NCBI GenBank assembly: GCA_020353155.1
Contig: CP070689.1
Location: forward strand, 2,549,189-2,581,984
DNA from: Deltaproteobacteria bacterium
GTDB lineage: Bacteria > Desulfobacterota > Syntrophobacteria > BM002
Direction: 5' to 3'
Length of the DNA stretch: 32,796 bases
How positions within the stretch are numbered: the first letter of the stretch is position 1; each line of letters starts with the position of its first letter. Shown one piece after another: positions 6,420 through 12,852 of the stretch. The translations under genes were made by a program, and so were the position numbers. The notes under the pieces were generated by a model that was not told the DNA's origin, ran no database searches, and saw nothing but the letters and a program-made list of their open reading frames with translations.

Positions 6420-7831
6420 GAATTTGTCGGCCCAGAGACAGATGTGGGATATGTGATATGAGATGTGAGATACCAAAGACAGGAGGAAAGATCCCATATC
6501 TCACATCCCACCTCTCACATCTTGTAACCCCGCTTTTTCGGGGGCTAGTTGTAGCTTTGATTTTTGCTGCCTTGCCTGTCAACCCCGATTCGGCTTGGGC
6601 CTTAATGGGCGACACCGAGTCTACCTTCGGCTTGGACGGCAGACTGAGCACCACAAATCTTCTTATCGATAACTACGACTTTGAGCCCTTTTTCGACGAT
6701 AGAAACACCGATCGGACTTCTCAAAATGTTTTGCGGCTTATAGCCGCAGGTCGGCCTACCGAACAACTACATTACGAAGTGCACGGCGTACAGTCTTATA
6801 CCTACTCCACCTCCCGGCGGGAAACCGGGTCCTCATTATTTGGCACCAGTGGAACGGACACTCGCTACAGGTCTCTGGACGCTACCTGGGACTGGTACGA
6901 GAGTAGCAAGAGTTTGGCCTCCTTGTGGCTGGACAGGTTTAACCTCAAAGCAGCTCTTGCCAACGCCGACATTACCGTGGGGCGCCAACCCATAACATTT
7001 GGCAAGGCCTACTTTTGGAATCCCCTTGATATCTTTCTTCCCTTTGACCCCAGACAGTTTGATAGGGACTACAAGGCGGGAGTGGACGCATTGCGAATGG
7101 ATATCCCTTTGGGTTCTTTCACCGGCATTAATCTTATTAGTGTTGCGGGCCGGGAACTGGACTACTCCGGAAACTACGTCGACGACGGGACTTTGAATGC
7201 ATCTTGGTACGGCTCAGCCTTACTAGCCAGGACCTTTACCACCTTTCAAGGCTGGGATATGGCATTACAGGGAGGCAAAGTCTACAGTGGCTACCAACTC
7301 GGTGGCGGTTTAGTGGGTGAGATTGGGCCGGTAGAAACCCGGGCAGAGGCTGCCTACTTTTGGGCTCAGGATAGCGAACCGCTACCTTTCCCACTCGAGG
7401 GAGATCTGGTTGAAGACAGTTTCACCGGGGTGCTTGGCTTTGGTCATCGCTTTGAAAACACCCTTACTCTTGAAATCGAGCACTTTTATAATGGTGCAGG
7501 AGATTCCAATGATCTGGACGCTTCTTTCGTCCGCTTCGGCAGCGGCAACATCCTGCAAATGAGCCGCAATTTAACCGGTTTTCTCATCAGCTATGAGTTC
7601 GAACCCATCATTACCGGTCAATTCACTGCATTATATTCGTGGGACGACCCATCTGCTCAGATCCAGCCCATAATTACCTGGTCGCCCTCCAATAACACCG
7701 AACTCATATTAGGAGCCAGCATCAATTTTGGTGACCGCCCCACAAGAGATTCCTCCGGACAGGTGAAGATCAGAAGCGAATTCGGCACTTTCCCCGATTT
7801 TTACTTTATGCAGTTCAAGTTGTATTTCTAG
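6416..7831 (+). CDS. Predicted outer-membrane beta-barrel protein linked to the ABC export system
   Basis: Up to 471 residues. A hydrophobic signal segment (LVVALIFAALPV, cleavage likely after SAWA) is followed by a strand-rich body with alternating aromatic residues and GRQPITFGKAYFWNPLDIF, a motif like those of porin-type barrels whose strand carries GRQ plus W/F-G. The C-terminus ends MQFKLYF, a typical terminal beta-signal with final phenylalanine. The start is uncertain: ATG 6416 overlaps the ATPase stop by 4 nt (ATGA), ATG 6458 lies later, and both place repeat element B in the coding sequence upstream of the signal peptide, giving an unusually long cysteine-containing n-region. It is probably the outer-membrane receiver or partner of the transporter. 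The family is not identified with certainty. Confidence 0.78.
   Translation: MRICRPRDRCGICDMRCEIPKTGGKIPYLTSHLSHLVTPLFRGLVVALIFAALPVNPDSAWALMGDTESTFGLDGRLSTTNLLIDNYDFEPFFDDRNTDRTSQNVLRLIAAGRPTEQLHYEVHGVQSYTYSTSRRETGSSLFGTSGTDTRYRSLDATWDWYESSKSLASLWLDRFNLKAALANADITVGRQPITFGKAYFWNPLDIFLPFDPRQFDRDYKAGVDALRMDIPLGSFTGINLISVAGRELDYSGNYVDDGTLNASWYGSALLARTFTTFQGWDMALQGGKVYSGYQLGGGLVGEIGPVETRAEAAYFWAQDSEPLPFPLEGDLVEDSFTGVLGFGHRFENTLTLEIEHFYNGAGDSNDLDASFVRFGSGNILQMSRNLTGFLISYEFEPIITGQFTALYSWDDPSAQIQPIITWSPSNNTELILGASINFGDRPTRDSSGQVKIRSEFGTFPDFYFMQFKLYF
6441..6523. repeat. Heptad inverted element B, inside the 5' end of the barrel gene
   Basis: The left arm (6441-6473) is made of units such as GATGTGG, GATATGT and GATGTGA in 7-nt phase. 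The right arm (6490-6523), read on the minus strand, has GATGTGA, GATGTGG and GATATGG. It is the same unit family as element A 2 kb upstream. An AGGAGG at 6481-6486 sits in the loop between the arms, but no usual start codon follows it at the right distance in the open frame. Confidence 0.85.
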
Positions 7832-7853
7832 TCCTATACTAATGAGAAGTCTA

Positions 7854-7930
7854 CGGGTGGGGATCACCCCCACCCCTACTATTTATCATCTCGTTAATCA
7901 CTGTAGGGGCGGGGTTTATCCCCGCCCGGA
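7854..7930. repeat. GC-rich intergenic palindromes
   Basis: Two short hairpins lie side by side: GGGTGGGGATCACCCCCACCC (about 7855-7875) and GGGGCGGGG-TTTAT-CCCCGCCC (about 7904-7926). The 16-nt core GGGGATCACCCCCACC recurs at 12769-12784, so this is a dispersed repeat in this genome. No function is evident. Confidence 0.6.
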
Positions 7931-7933
7931 AAG

Positions 7934-7965
7934 AAAAAGGCCATCCGTTATTGGATGGCCTTTTT
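7934..7965. terminator. Bidirectional intrinsic terminator
   Basis: A perfect 13-bp stem (AAAAAGGCCATCC / GGATGGCCTTTTT) with a 6-nt loop ends in T-runs on both strands. It lies between the convergent barrel gene (stop 7831) and the flavoprotein gene (stop 7998) and would end both operons. Confidence 0.92.
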
Positions 7966-7970
7966 CTTTT

Positions 7971-7999
7971 GCTCTATGCTCTTTGCCCTATGCTCTACT
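7971..7999. repeat. Heptad element G (single arm, GCATAG/GCAAAG units)
   Basis: On the minus strand the sequence directly after the flavoprotein stop is a run of units AGCATAG, GGCAAAG, AGCATAG and AGCAAAA. The units match those of the element at the pyrE/MFS junction (27991-28099). No second arm is clear here. Confidence 0.65.
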
Positions 8000-9650
8000 A
8001 TTTCTCCAGTGTCATTTGGATATAGTGGCAAGGACACTCCTTGGCGCAAAGACCGCATCCCTTGCAGAAATCCAAATCGAATTCGTACAATCCAGTTTTC
8101 GGAGAGATCTTAACCGCATTGTCCGGGCAGTACATGAAACAGTTGCCACAGTTGAAACACTGTCCACAGCTGAAACATCTTTCAGACTCATCTATAATCG
8201 CCTCAGGATCGAGTGGCGGGTATAGTTCCTTGAAATGCTTCAGCCGCATGTGTATGGGCAATGCTTCCTTTTGAAAACGCCTCTTCTTCTGATAATAATA
8301 GGTGTTGAGATCTTTAGAGTAGATAACCGGCGGTCGTGACAGCCGGCTTTCCACGCTACCGTCGATGTAGTCCTCGATAGCTGAAGCAGCGCGGGTTCCC
8401 TGACCTATGGCAGCTGAAACTGTCTCCAGGCCAAGGACCACATCTCCACCGGCAAAAACTCCATCAACATTAGTCATGAGCTCTTCACTGGTGGAAACCC
8501 ATTTGCCGTCTCTCTTCTGAACCTCTATACCGTCGTAGTCAACTGCCTGACCAGTAGCCAAGATAACCGTATCAGCCGGAATAACCGATTCAGAGCCCGG
8601 TATGGGGACCGGTCGGGCCCGCCCGCTGGCATCGGGTTCCTTCAGCTCCATCTGGACGCAGAGGATGCCCACCACCTTGTCGTCATCACTGATGATCTTC
8701 ACCGGGTTGGTGTGGTAGCGGAACATGATGCGCTCTTCCATGGCCTCATCGATTTCCGCTGTTATGGCGGGCATCTCCATCCGGGTGCGGCGATAGACCA
8801 CGCTTACATTGGCGCCCAGCCGTTTCGCCACCCGGGCACAGTCCATGGCAGTATTGCCACCGCCAATGACCACCACATCTTTACCAACACTCACGTACTT
8901 ACCGCTGTTGACCTCTCTGAGGAACTCCACCCCGGTGTAGACATTTTTGGTATCTTCGCCCGGAATATCAATAGTCAATCCCTTCTGAGCTCCGATGCCG
9001 AGAAATACGGCGTCATAGTTCTGCATGAGTTGATCCATGGGTATGTTGACGCCGACCTTGATATTACACTCCAGGTCAATCCCGAGCTTGAGTATGTTTT
9101 CAAGCTCCTGTCTCAGAATGTAGTTCGGCAAACGATAAGAGGGGATACCGTAACGCATCATGCCGCCGGGCTCACCGTGGGATTCGTATATCTTCACCTT
9201 GAAGCCCCTCTTGGCCAAATGGAAGGCACAAGAAAGACCGGCCGGCCCGGAACCGATTACTGCAATCTTCTCTTTTCGCGCGGCAATGAGCTTCTTATGT
9301 TCAAGATTTTCCTCCAGACCATAGTCGCCCACGGCTCGTTCCGCACTGTTAATGGCCACCGCCGAGTCAAAGTCCCGCCGATTGCACCCCTCCTCACAGG
9401 GATGGGGGCAAACTCTACCGCAGGTTGCCGGCAGGGGATTGGTGCGGCTCAGCACATGCCAGGCTGCCTCATAGTCCTTTTGCTCCGCCAAGGTCCGAAG
9501 AAAGCCTCGAACATCGTTACCCGCCGGGCAGGCGTGGGTACAAGGGGGAGTCTGCATGATATTTACCGGCAGCAGGGTTCGCCATGACCCGGTCTGGTAA
9601 GGAATGACTTTCCGTAGATCCAGAGCTAATCCTAAAGGTAGCTTGTCCAT
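7998..9650 (-). CDS. GltD-like NAD(P)/FAD oxidoreductase fused to a ferredoxin module; electron-transfer subunit of 2-oxoacid oxidoreductase 1
   Basis: A 550-residue protein with three parts. The N-terminal GltD-type Fe-S region has cysteines 37, 41, 77, 81, 85 and 89 (CTHACPAGND, CGRVCPHPCEEGC). The FAD/NAD(P) body has a Rossmann motif VIGSGPAGLSCA (from 132) and a second one VVVIGGGNTAMDCARVA (near 270), then GVFAGGDVV. The C-terminus has a cysteine-dense ferredoxin module (CFSCGQCFNCGNCFMYCP and CKGCGLCAKECP). It overlaps the beta-subunit stop by 1 nt (TAATG), so it belongs to that operon. It replaces the separate delta subunit and should link the 2-oxoacid oxidoreductase to NAD(P). Phenylglyoxylate:NAD oxidoreductase (Pad system) has a comparable flavoprotein subunit, but the substrate here is unknown. 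Confidence 0.92.
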   Translation of the reverse strand: MDKLPLGLALDLRKVIPYQTGSWRTLLPVNIMQTPPCTHACPAGNDVRGFLRTLAEQKDYEAAWHVLSRTNPLPATCGRVCPHPCEEGCNRRDFDSAVAINSAERAVGDYGLEENLEHKKLIAARKEKIAVIGSGPAGLSCAFHLAKRGFKVKIYESHGEPGGMMRYGIPSYRLPNYILRQELENILKLGIDLECNIKVGVNIPMDQLMQNYDAVFLGIGAQKGLTIDIPGEDTKNVYTGVEFLREVNSGKYVSVGKDVVVIGGGNTAMDCARVAKRLGANVSVVYRRTRMEMPAITAEIDEAMEERIMFRYHTNPVKIISDDDKVVGILCVQMELKEPDASGRARPVPIPGSESVIPADTVILATGQAVDYDGIEVQKRDGKWVSTSEELMTNVDGVFAGGDVVLGLETVSAAIGQGTRAASAIEDYIDGSVESRLSRPPVIYSKDLNTYYYQKKRRFQKEALPIHMRLKHFKELYPPLDPEAIIDESERCFSCGQCFNCGNCFMYCPDNAVKISPKTGLYEFDLDFCKGCGLCAKECPCHYIQMTLEK

Positions 9651-10537
9651 TATAAATTAAACCTTTCTATGTTCTGGTTGGCAATTTCTTGAATCTCCGC
9701 CACTTCCTCGCTAGGAACACCTCTCTTGAAAAGGTGCTTGAACCTACCTTGCACTTTCAGATATTCCTCCACCGGTACTTTCACCGGGATTTTCCTAACA
9801 TTGGTAATTTTGCCATCTACTATTTCATAGATGGGGAACAGGCCGGTGTCTTTAGCTAACCGGCAAACCTCAACGGTGAGTTCCCCATGATGTCCCCAAC
9901 CCAGCGGACAGGGGGCCAGGATGTGGACATATTTGGGACCTTCAATGGCAAGGGCCTTTTGCACCTTTTTTTGCAGATCCCTAAAATCATCCACTGTGGC
10001 CGTGGCTACATAGGGAATGCCGTGGTCCGCTGCAATCATGGGCATGTTTTTCTTGCGGGTTCTGTTTCCCATTGGCGTTGTAGTGGTCCGAGCACCATAG
10101 GGGGTAAAGCTTGAGCGCTGCACCCCGGTATTCATGTAGGCTTCATTGTCGTAGCAAACATAGAGCACGTTATGGCCCCGCTCGAACATGCCGCTGATGC
10201 TTTGAAAACCTATGTCGGCAGTGCTGCCGTCTCCTCCCTGGGCAATGATGTTCACCGGACCCTTGCCCAGTGCTTTATAGGCAGCCTCAACCCCGGAGGC
10301 CACCGCCGCCGCATTTTCAAAGAGGCTGTGCAAAAAGGGAATACGCCAGGCAGGATCAGGATAGGGTGAACTAAAGACTTCCAGACAGCCGGTGGCAACG
10401 CAGGCAATGGTATTTTCACCTGCGGCATCAGCTACCAGTCTCGCAGCCAGCGCCTGACCGCAACCCCCACAGGCCCTGTGCCCATGGGCAAAAAGATCCT
10501 TTTTTTCAACGCCTTCTAAGTATTTGGATTTTTCCAT
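9650..10537 (-). CDS. 2-oxoacid:acceptor oxidoreductase 1, beta subunit (TPP-binding)
   Basis: A 295-residue thiamine-diphosphate subunit. Four cysteines typical of the proximal Fe-S cluster are present (23 and 26 in RACGGCGQ, 51 in ATGCLEV, 210 in LAPCPLGW). The TPP/Mg motif is GGDGSTADIG (101-110) with the following asparagine in DNEAYMNTG (130-138), and the loop GVQRSSFTPYGARTTTT is well conserved. It decarboxylates a 2-oxoacid and passes electrons through its cluster, with CoA as acyl acceptor. The gene starts 2 nt after the alpha stop and abuts the flavoprotein gene. It is clearly paralogous to the beta subunit at 19397-20353, sharing the SSPYP...AWR segment and [14 protein letters not shown]. 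Confidence 0.95.
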   Translation of the reverse strand: MEKSKYLEGVEKKDLFAHGHRACGGCGQALAARLVADAAGENTIACVATGCLEVFSSPYPDPAWRIPFLHSLFENAAAVASGVEAAYKALGKGPVNIIAQGGDGSTADIGFQSISGMFERGHNVLYVCYDNEAYMNTGVQRSSFTPYGARTTTTPMGNRTRKKNMPMIAADHGIPYVATATVDDFRDLQKKVQKALAIEGPKYVHILAPCPLGWGHHGELTVEVCRLAKDTGLFPIYEIVDGKITNVRKIPVKVPVEEYLKVQGRFKHLFKRGVPSEEVAEIQEIANQNIERFNL

Positions 10538-10539
10538 GG

Positions 10540-11715
10540 TTACATATCTCTTTCTGCTATAAGTTCTTTCCTCAAGCCCAAAAACTCGAATTCCACCGGC
10601 TCTTTCTCTACCTTTTCCACCATGTATTGCAAGTCATCGATTGAAATGTTCCGCCCTCCCAGGCCGGCAACGAAACTGCTGATGTTGCGATCCTTTTTCT
10701 CCGCCCTTGGAAAGGACCAACGAACATCGCTGGCCAGAATACCGCCCCTTCCTAAGGAAATACACTTCTCCAGTACCACAATGTTCATTTTGTCTTTGAG
10801 GGCCCGGTAGACTTCATGTCGCGGGAAAGGACGATAGCAACATATCTGTAGGAGCCCGACCTTTTTCCCCTCTTCTTCCAGCTGGTCGATTAGTTCTTTT
10901 ATGGTCCCCACCACTGAACCCATGGAAACGATGGCCACATCCGCCTCTTCCAGTTTGTACGTCTTGATGAAGCCGCCGCTCTCTCTGCCGAATACCTTGG
11001 CAAAGTCAGCACTTACCTCTTTTATCGTCTCCTCTGATTTCTCCAGAGCCCGGTGCAAGATGTAGCGGGTTTCCATATAAAACCTGGGGTCGGCAAAAAG
11101 ACCGATACCTCTCGGCCACCTGGGATCCACAATATGTCTCGGCTTAAAAGTAGGTAAAAAGTCATCCACCTCTTTTTGCTCGGGAATGTCCACCGGCTCG
11201 AAGGCATGGGTAAGGATGAAACCGTCCATGCACACCATCGTCGGCAGGAACGTCTGCTCGGCAATCTTAAAGGCCTGGATGTGCAAATCCGACGCCTCCT
11301 GATTGTCCTCGGCATGGAGTTGAATCCACCCCGCATCTCTGACAGCCATGGAATCCTGCTGATCGTTCCAGATGCTCAGTGGCGCGGAGATGGCCCGGTT
11401 GGCGCAGGTTAAAACAATGGGCAAACGCATCCCGGCAATGCAGTAAATTACCTCACTCATCAGTAACAAGCCCTGGGATGTGGTGGCCGTATAGGCCCGT
11501 GCTCCGGCGGCGCTGGCCCCCAACACAACCGAGGCTGCTGAAAACTCGCTTTCCACATTGACGAATTCGGCTTGCAGCTGCCCCTCACCCACCAGGTCCG
11601 CCAGCCCTTCCACGATGTGAGTCTGCGGCGTGATGGGATAGGCAGAAATAACATTGGGCCGGCAGTGGGCCACCACCTGGGCAACAGCGTAAGATCCTTC
11701 AATCTGCTTAAGCAT
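10540..11715 (-). CDS. 2-oxoacid:acceptor oxidoreductase 1, alpha subunit
   Basis: A 391-residue alpha subunit opening [35 protein letters not shown], the invariant YPITP-T substrate/TPP-facing region, followed by EFVNVESEFSAASVVLGASAAGAR and TSQGLLLMSEVIY. The C-terminal half carries the small domain with EEADVAIVSMGSVVGTIKELID and GLLQICCYRPFP. It forms the catalytic core with beta and gamma. The start ATG lies inside the gamma gene, overlapping its end by 8 nt, which indicates translational coupling. The paralogue at 20350-21525 has the same length but differs in most surface residues, so the two enzymes probably have different substrates. Confidence 0.95.
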   Translation of the reverse strand: MLKQIEGSYAVAQVVAHCRPNVISAYPITPQTHIVEGLADLVGEGQLQAEFVNVESEFSAASVVLGASAAGARAYTATTSQGLLLMSEVIYCIAGMRLPIVLTCANRAISAPLSIWNDQQDSMAVRDAGWIQLHAEDNQEASDLHIQAFKIAEQTFLPTMVCMDGFILTHAFEPVDIPEQKEVDDFLPTFKPRHIVDPRWPRGIGLFADPRFYMETRYILHRALEKSEETIKEVSADFAKVFGRESGGFIKTYKLEEADVAIVSMGSVVGTIKELIDQLEEEGKKVGLLQICCYRPFPRHEVYRALKDKMNIVVLEKCISLGRGGILASDVRWSFPRAEKKDRNISSFVAGLGGRNISIDDLQYMVEKVEKEPVEFEFLGLRKELIAERDM

Positions 11716-12259
11716 CTTTTTTCTTCTCCATGATTTCCACTGCCCTCTCCAGAGCAGCTACGTTATTTTCACCAACCCTGCCTGGAAACTTCTCCATGAT
11801 CGCTTCCTGAACCGCGCCTATGCTCACCAGACCGGTTATCGAGCAAAATGCCCCGATCATGATTGCATTGGGTATAGGCCTGCCTATGATCTCAAGGGCA
11901 ATTTCGGTGGCAGGAATGGTTTCCACTCTCGCGGTAGTTTTGAGATTCAAGTCCTCAGGGGCTTTATCAGAATTGACCAGGATCAAGCCCTCAGGTTTTA
12001 TCCCATCCAAAACAGGAACCGCGCCGATCAAAAAAGAGTCCTGCACGATGAGATAATCTGGAGTTCGTACCTCCTCCCGGGTGCGAATCTTCTTGTCGTC
12101 GATCCTGACAAAGGCCTGAACCGGAGCGCCAATGCGCTCAGCCCCGAAAGAAGGGAAAGCCTGGGCAAACTTGCCATCCTTGAAAGCTGCAATGGAGAGC
12201 AGCTCAGCGGCTGCCACATTCCCCTGACCGCCCCTGCCATGAATTCTGATTTCAATCAT
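11708..12259 (-). CDS. 2-oxoacid:acceptor oxidoreductase 1, gamma subunit
   Basis: A 183-residue protein with the gamma-family start MIEIRIHGRGGQGNVAAAELL and the conserved [23 protein letters not shown] chose the ATG at 12259 because the paralogue begins in exactly the same way ([13 protein letters not shown]) and GAGGG lies 7 nt upstream; the open frame extends to 12349 without family resemblance. It is the first gene of the operon gamma-alpha-beta-flavoprotein, preceded by a promoter about 110 nt upstream. There is no separate delta ferredoxin gene between gamma and alpha; that module is fused to the flavoprotein at the other end. Confidence 0.94.
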   Translation of the reverse strand: MIEIRIHGRGGQGNVAAAELLSIAAFKDGKFAQAFPSFGAERIGAPVQAFVRIDDKKIRTREEVRTPDYLIVQDSFLIGAVPVLDGIKPEGLILVNSDKAPEDLNLKTTARVETIPATEIALEIIGRPIPNAIMIGAFCSITGLVSIGAVQEAIMEKFPGRVGENNVAALERAVEIMEKKKDA

Positions 12260-12366
12260 CCCTTCCACCCTCTCGTAAGTGCTATATTCACCAATAAATT
12301 TGCTTAAGTCTTGCAGCTGGTAAAATACTGAGATACCAGTAAAGTTCAAGATTTCACAAAGATTTA

Positions 12367-12395
12367 AGTATAACCGGAAACTCAGTTTGTTTCAA
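12367..12395 (-). promoter_or_regulatory. Sigma-70-like promoter of the oxidoreductase 1 operon
   Basis: On the minus strand TTGAAA (12390-12395), a 17-nt spacer and TATACT (12367-12372) match the housekeeping consensus at 9 of 12 positions. The start would fall near 12360, leaving a leader of about 100 nt before the gamma gene. Confidence 0.6.
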
Positions 12396-12732
12396 GATTA
12401 AACCTAGCATGAGTTCTCAAAAATTGACCCTCAGTGTTAACCGATCCGGAACCTATTCATTATACAATATACTGGATAGCGAACTTGTTAATGCTTCTTT
12501 ATGATAAGGAGTTGAATACTATCAAATAATTAGCGTAATACTTATAAATATCTTAAAGAGGGCCTGAATCCCTTCTCCTCAGCCAAATCCAGCCCTATAT
12601 CTTCCAGGTGGTTATGGACATTTTCAGTTGCTATCTGGCCATCTTAATTAGTAAACTGCCGAGTTAGAGATGTTTCAGAATTCTCAGCCATCCTCATTGT
12701 TCCAATTTGCTAATAGTCTCTATCCCTATATT

Positions 12733-12825
12733 TACTCCCCTCCCCTGGCGGGAGGGGATAAAGGAGAGGGGGATCACCCCCACCTTAATCCTCCCCCTCA
12801 CGGGGGAGGAGTTTAATGGGGGATT
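12733..12825. repeat. G/C-run palindromic repeat
   Basis: Three small hairpins in series: CTCCCCTCCC-CTGGC-GGGAGGGG, GGGGGATCACCCCC and CCTCCCCC-TCAC-GGGGGAGG. Repeats of this look are scattered in many environmental bacterial genomes. The core GGGGATCACCCCCACC (12769-12784) is shared with 7860-7875. It lies directly upstream of the PAS-LuxR gene and could affect its 5' leader. Confidence 0.65.
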
Positions 12826-12852
12826 TGTAAGTTAATCTTTTTTGAGGAATGC

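Larger units (their letters stand above)
12260..12852. other. 593-bp divergent intergenic region
   Basis: The left part is the leader and promoter of the minus-strand oxidoreductase operon. A second TATAAT on the minus strand (about 12457-12462) has no good -35 box. The part from 12500 to 12720 shows no clear gene; a 34-codon open minus-strand frame (12542-12643) without start codon is noted under rejected items. The right part (about 12730-12825) is a G/C-run repeat, and TGAGGA at 12843-12848 is the ribosome site of the PAS protein. Confidence 0.5.

Noticed and set aside
8712..9587. Long plus-strand open frame of 291 codons
   Set aside because: It is antisense to the flavoprotein gene, whose Fe-S and nucleotide-binding motifs are unmistakable. 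The frame is a by-product of GC-rich codon usage.
12542..12643. A 34-codon open minus-strand frame (ends EEKGFRPSLRYL) upstream of the oxidoreductase 1 operon
   Set aside because: Its amino acid composition looks protein-like, but it has no start codon in frame, is bounded by TAA and has no ribosome site. It may be a remnant of a gene; the evidence is too thin to list.
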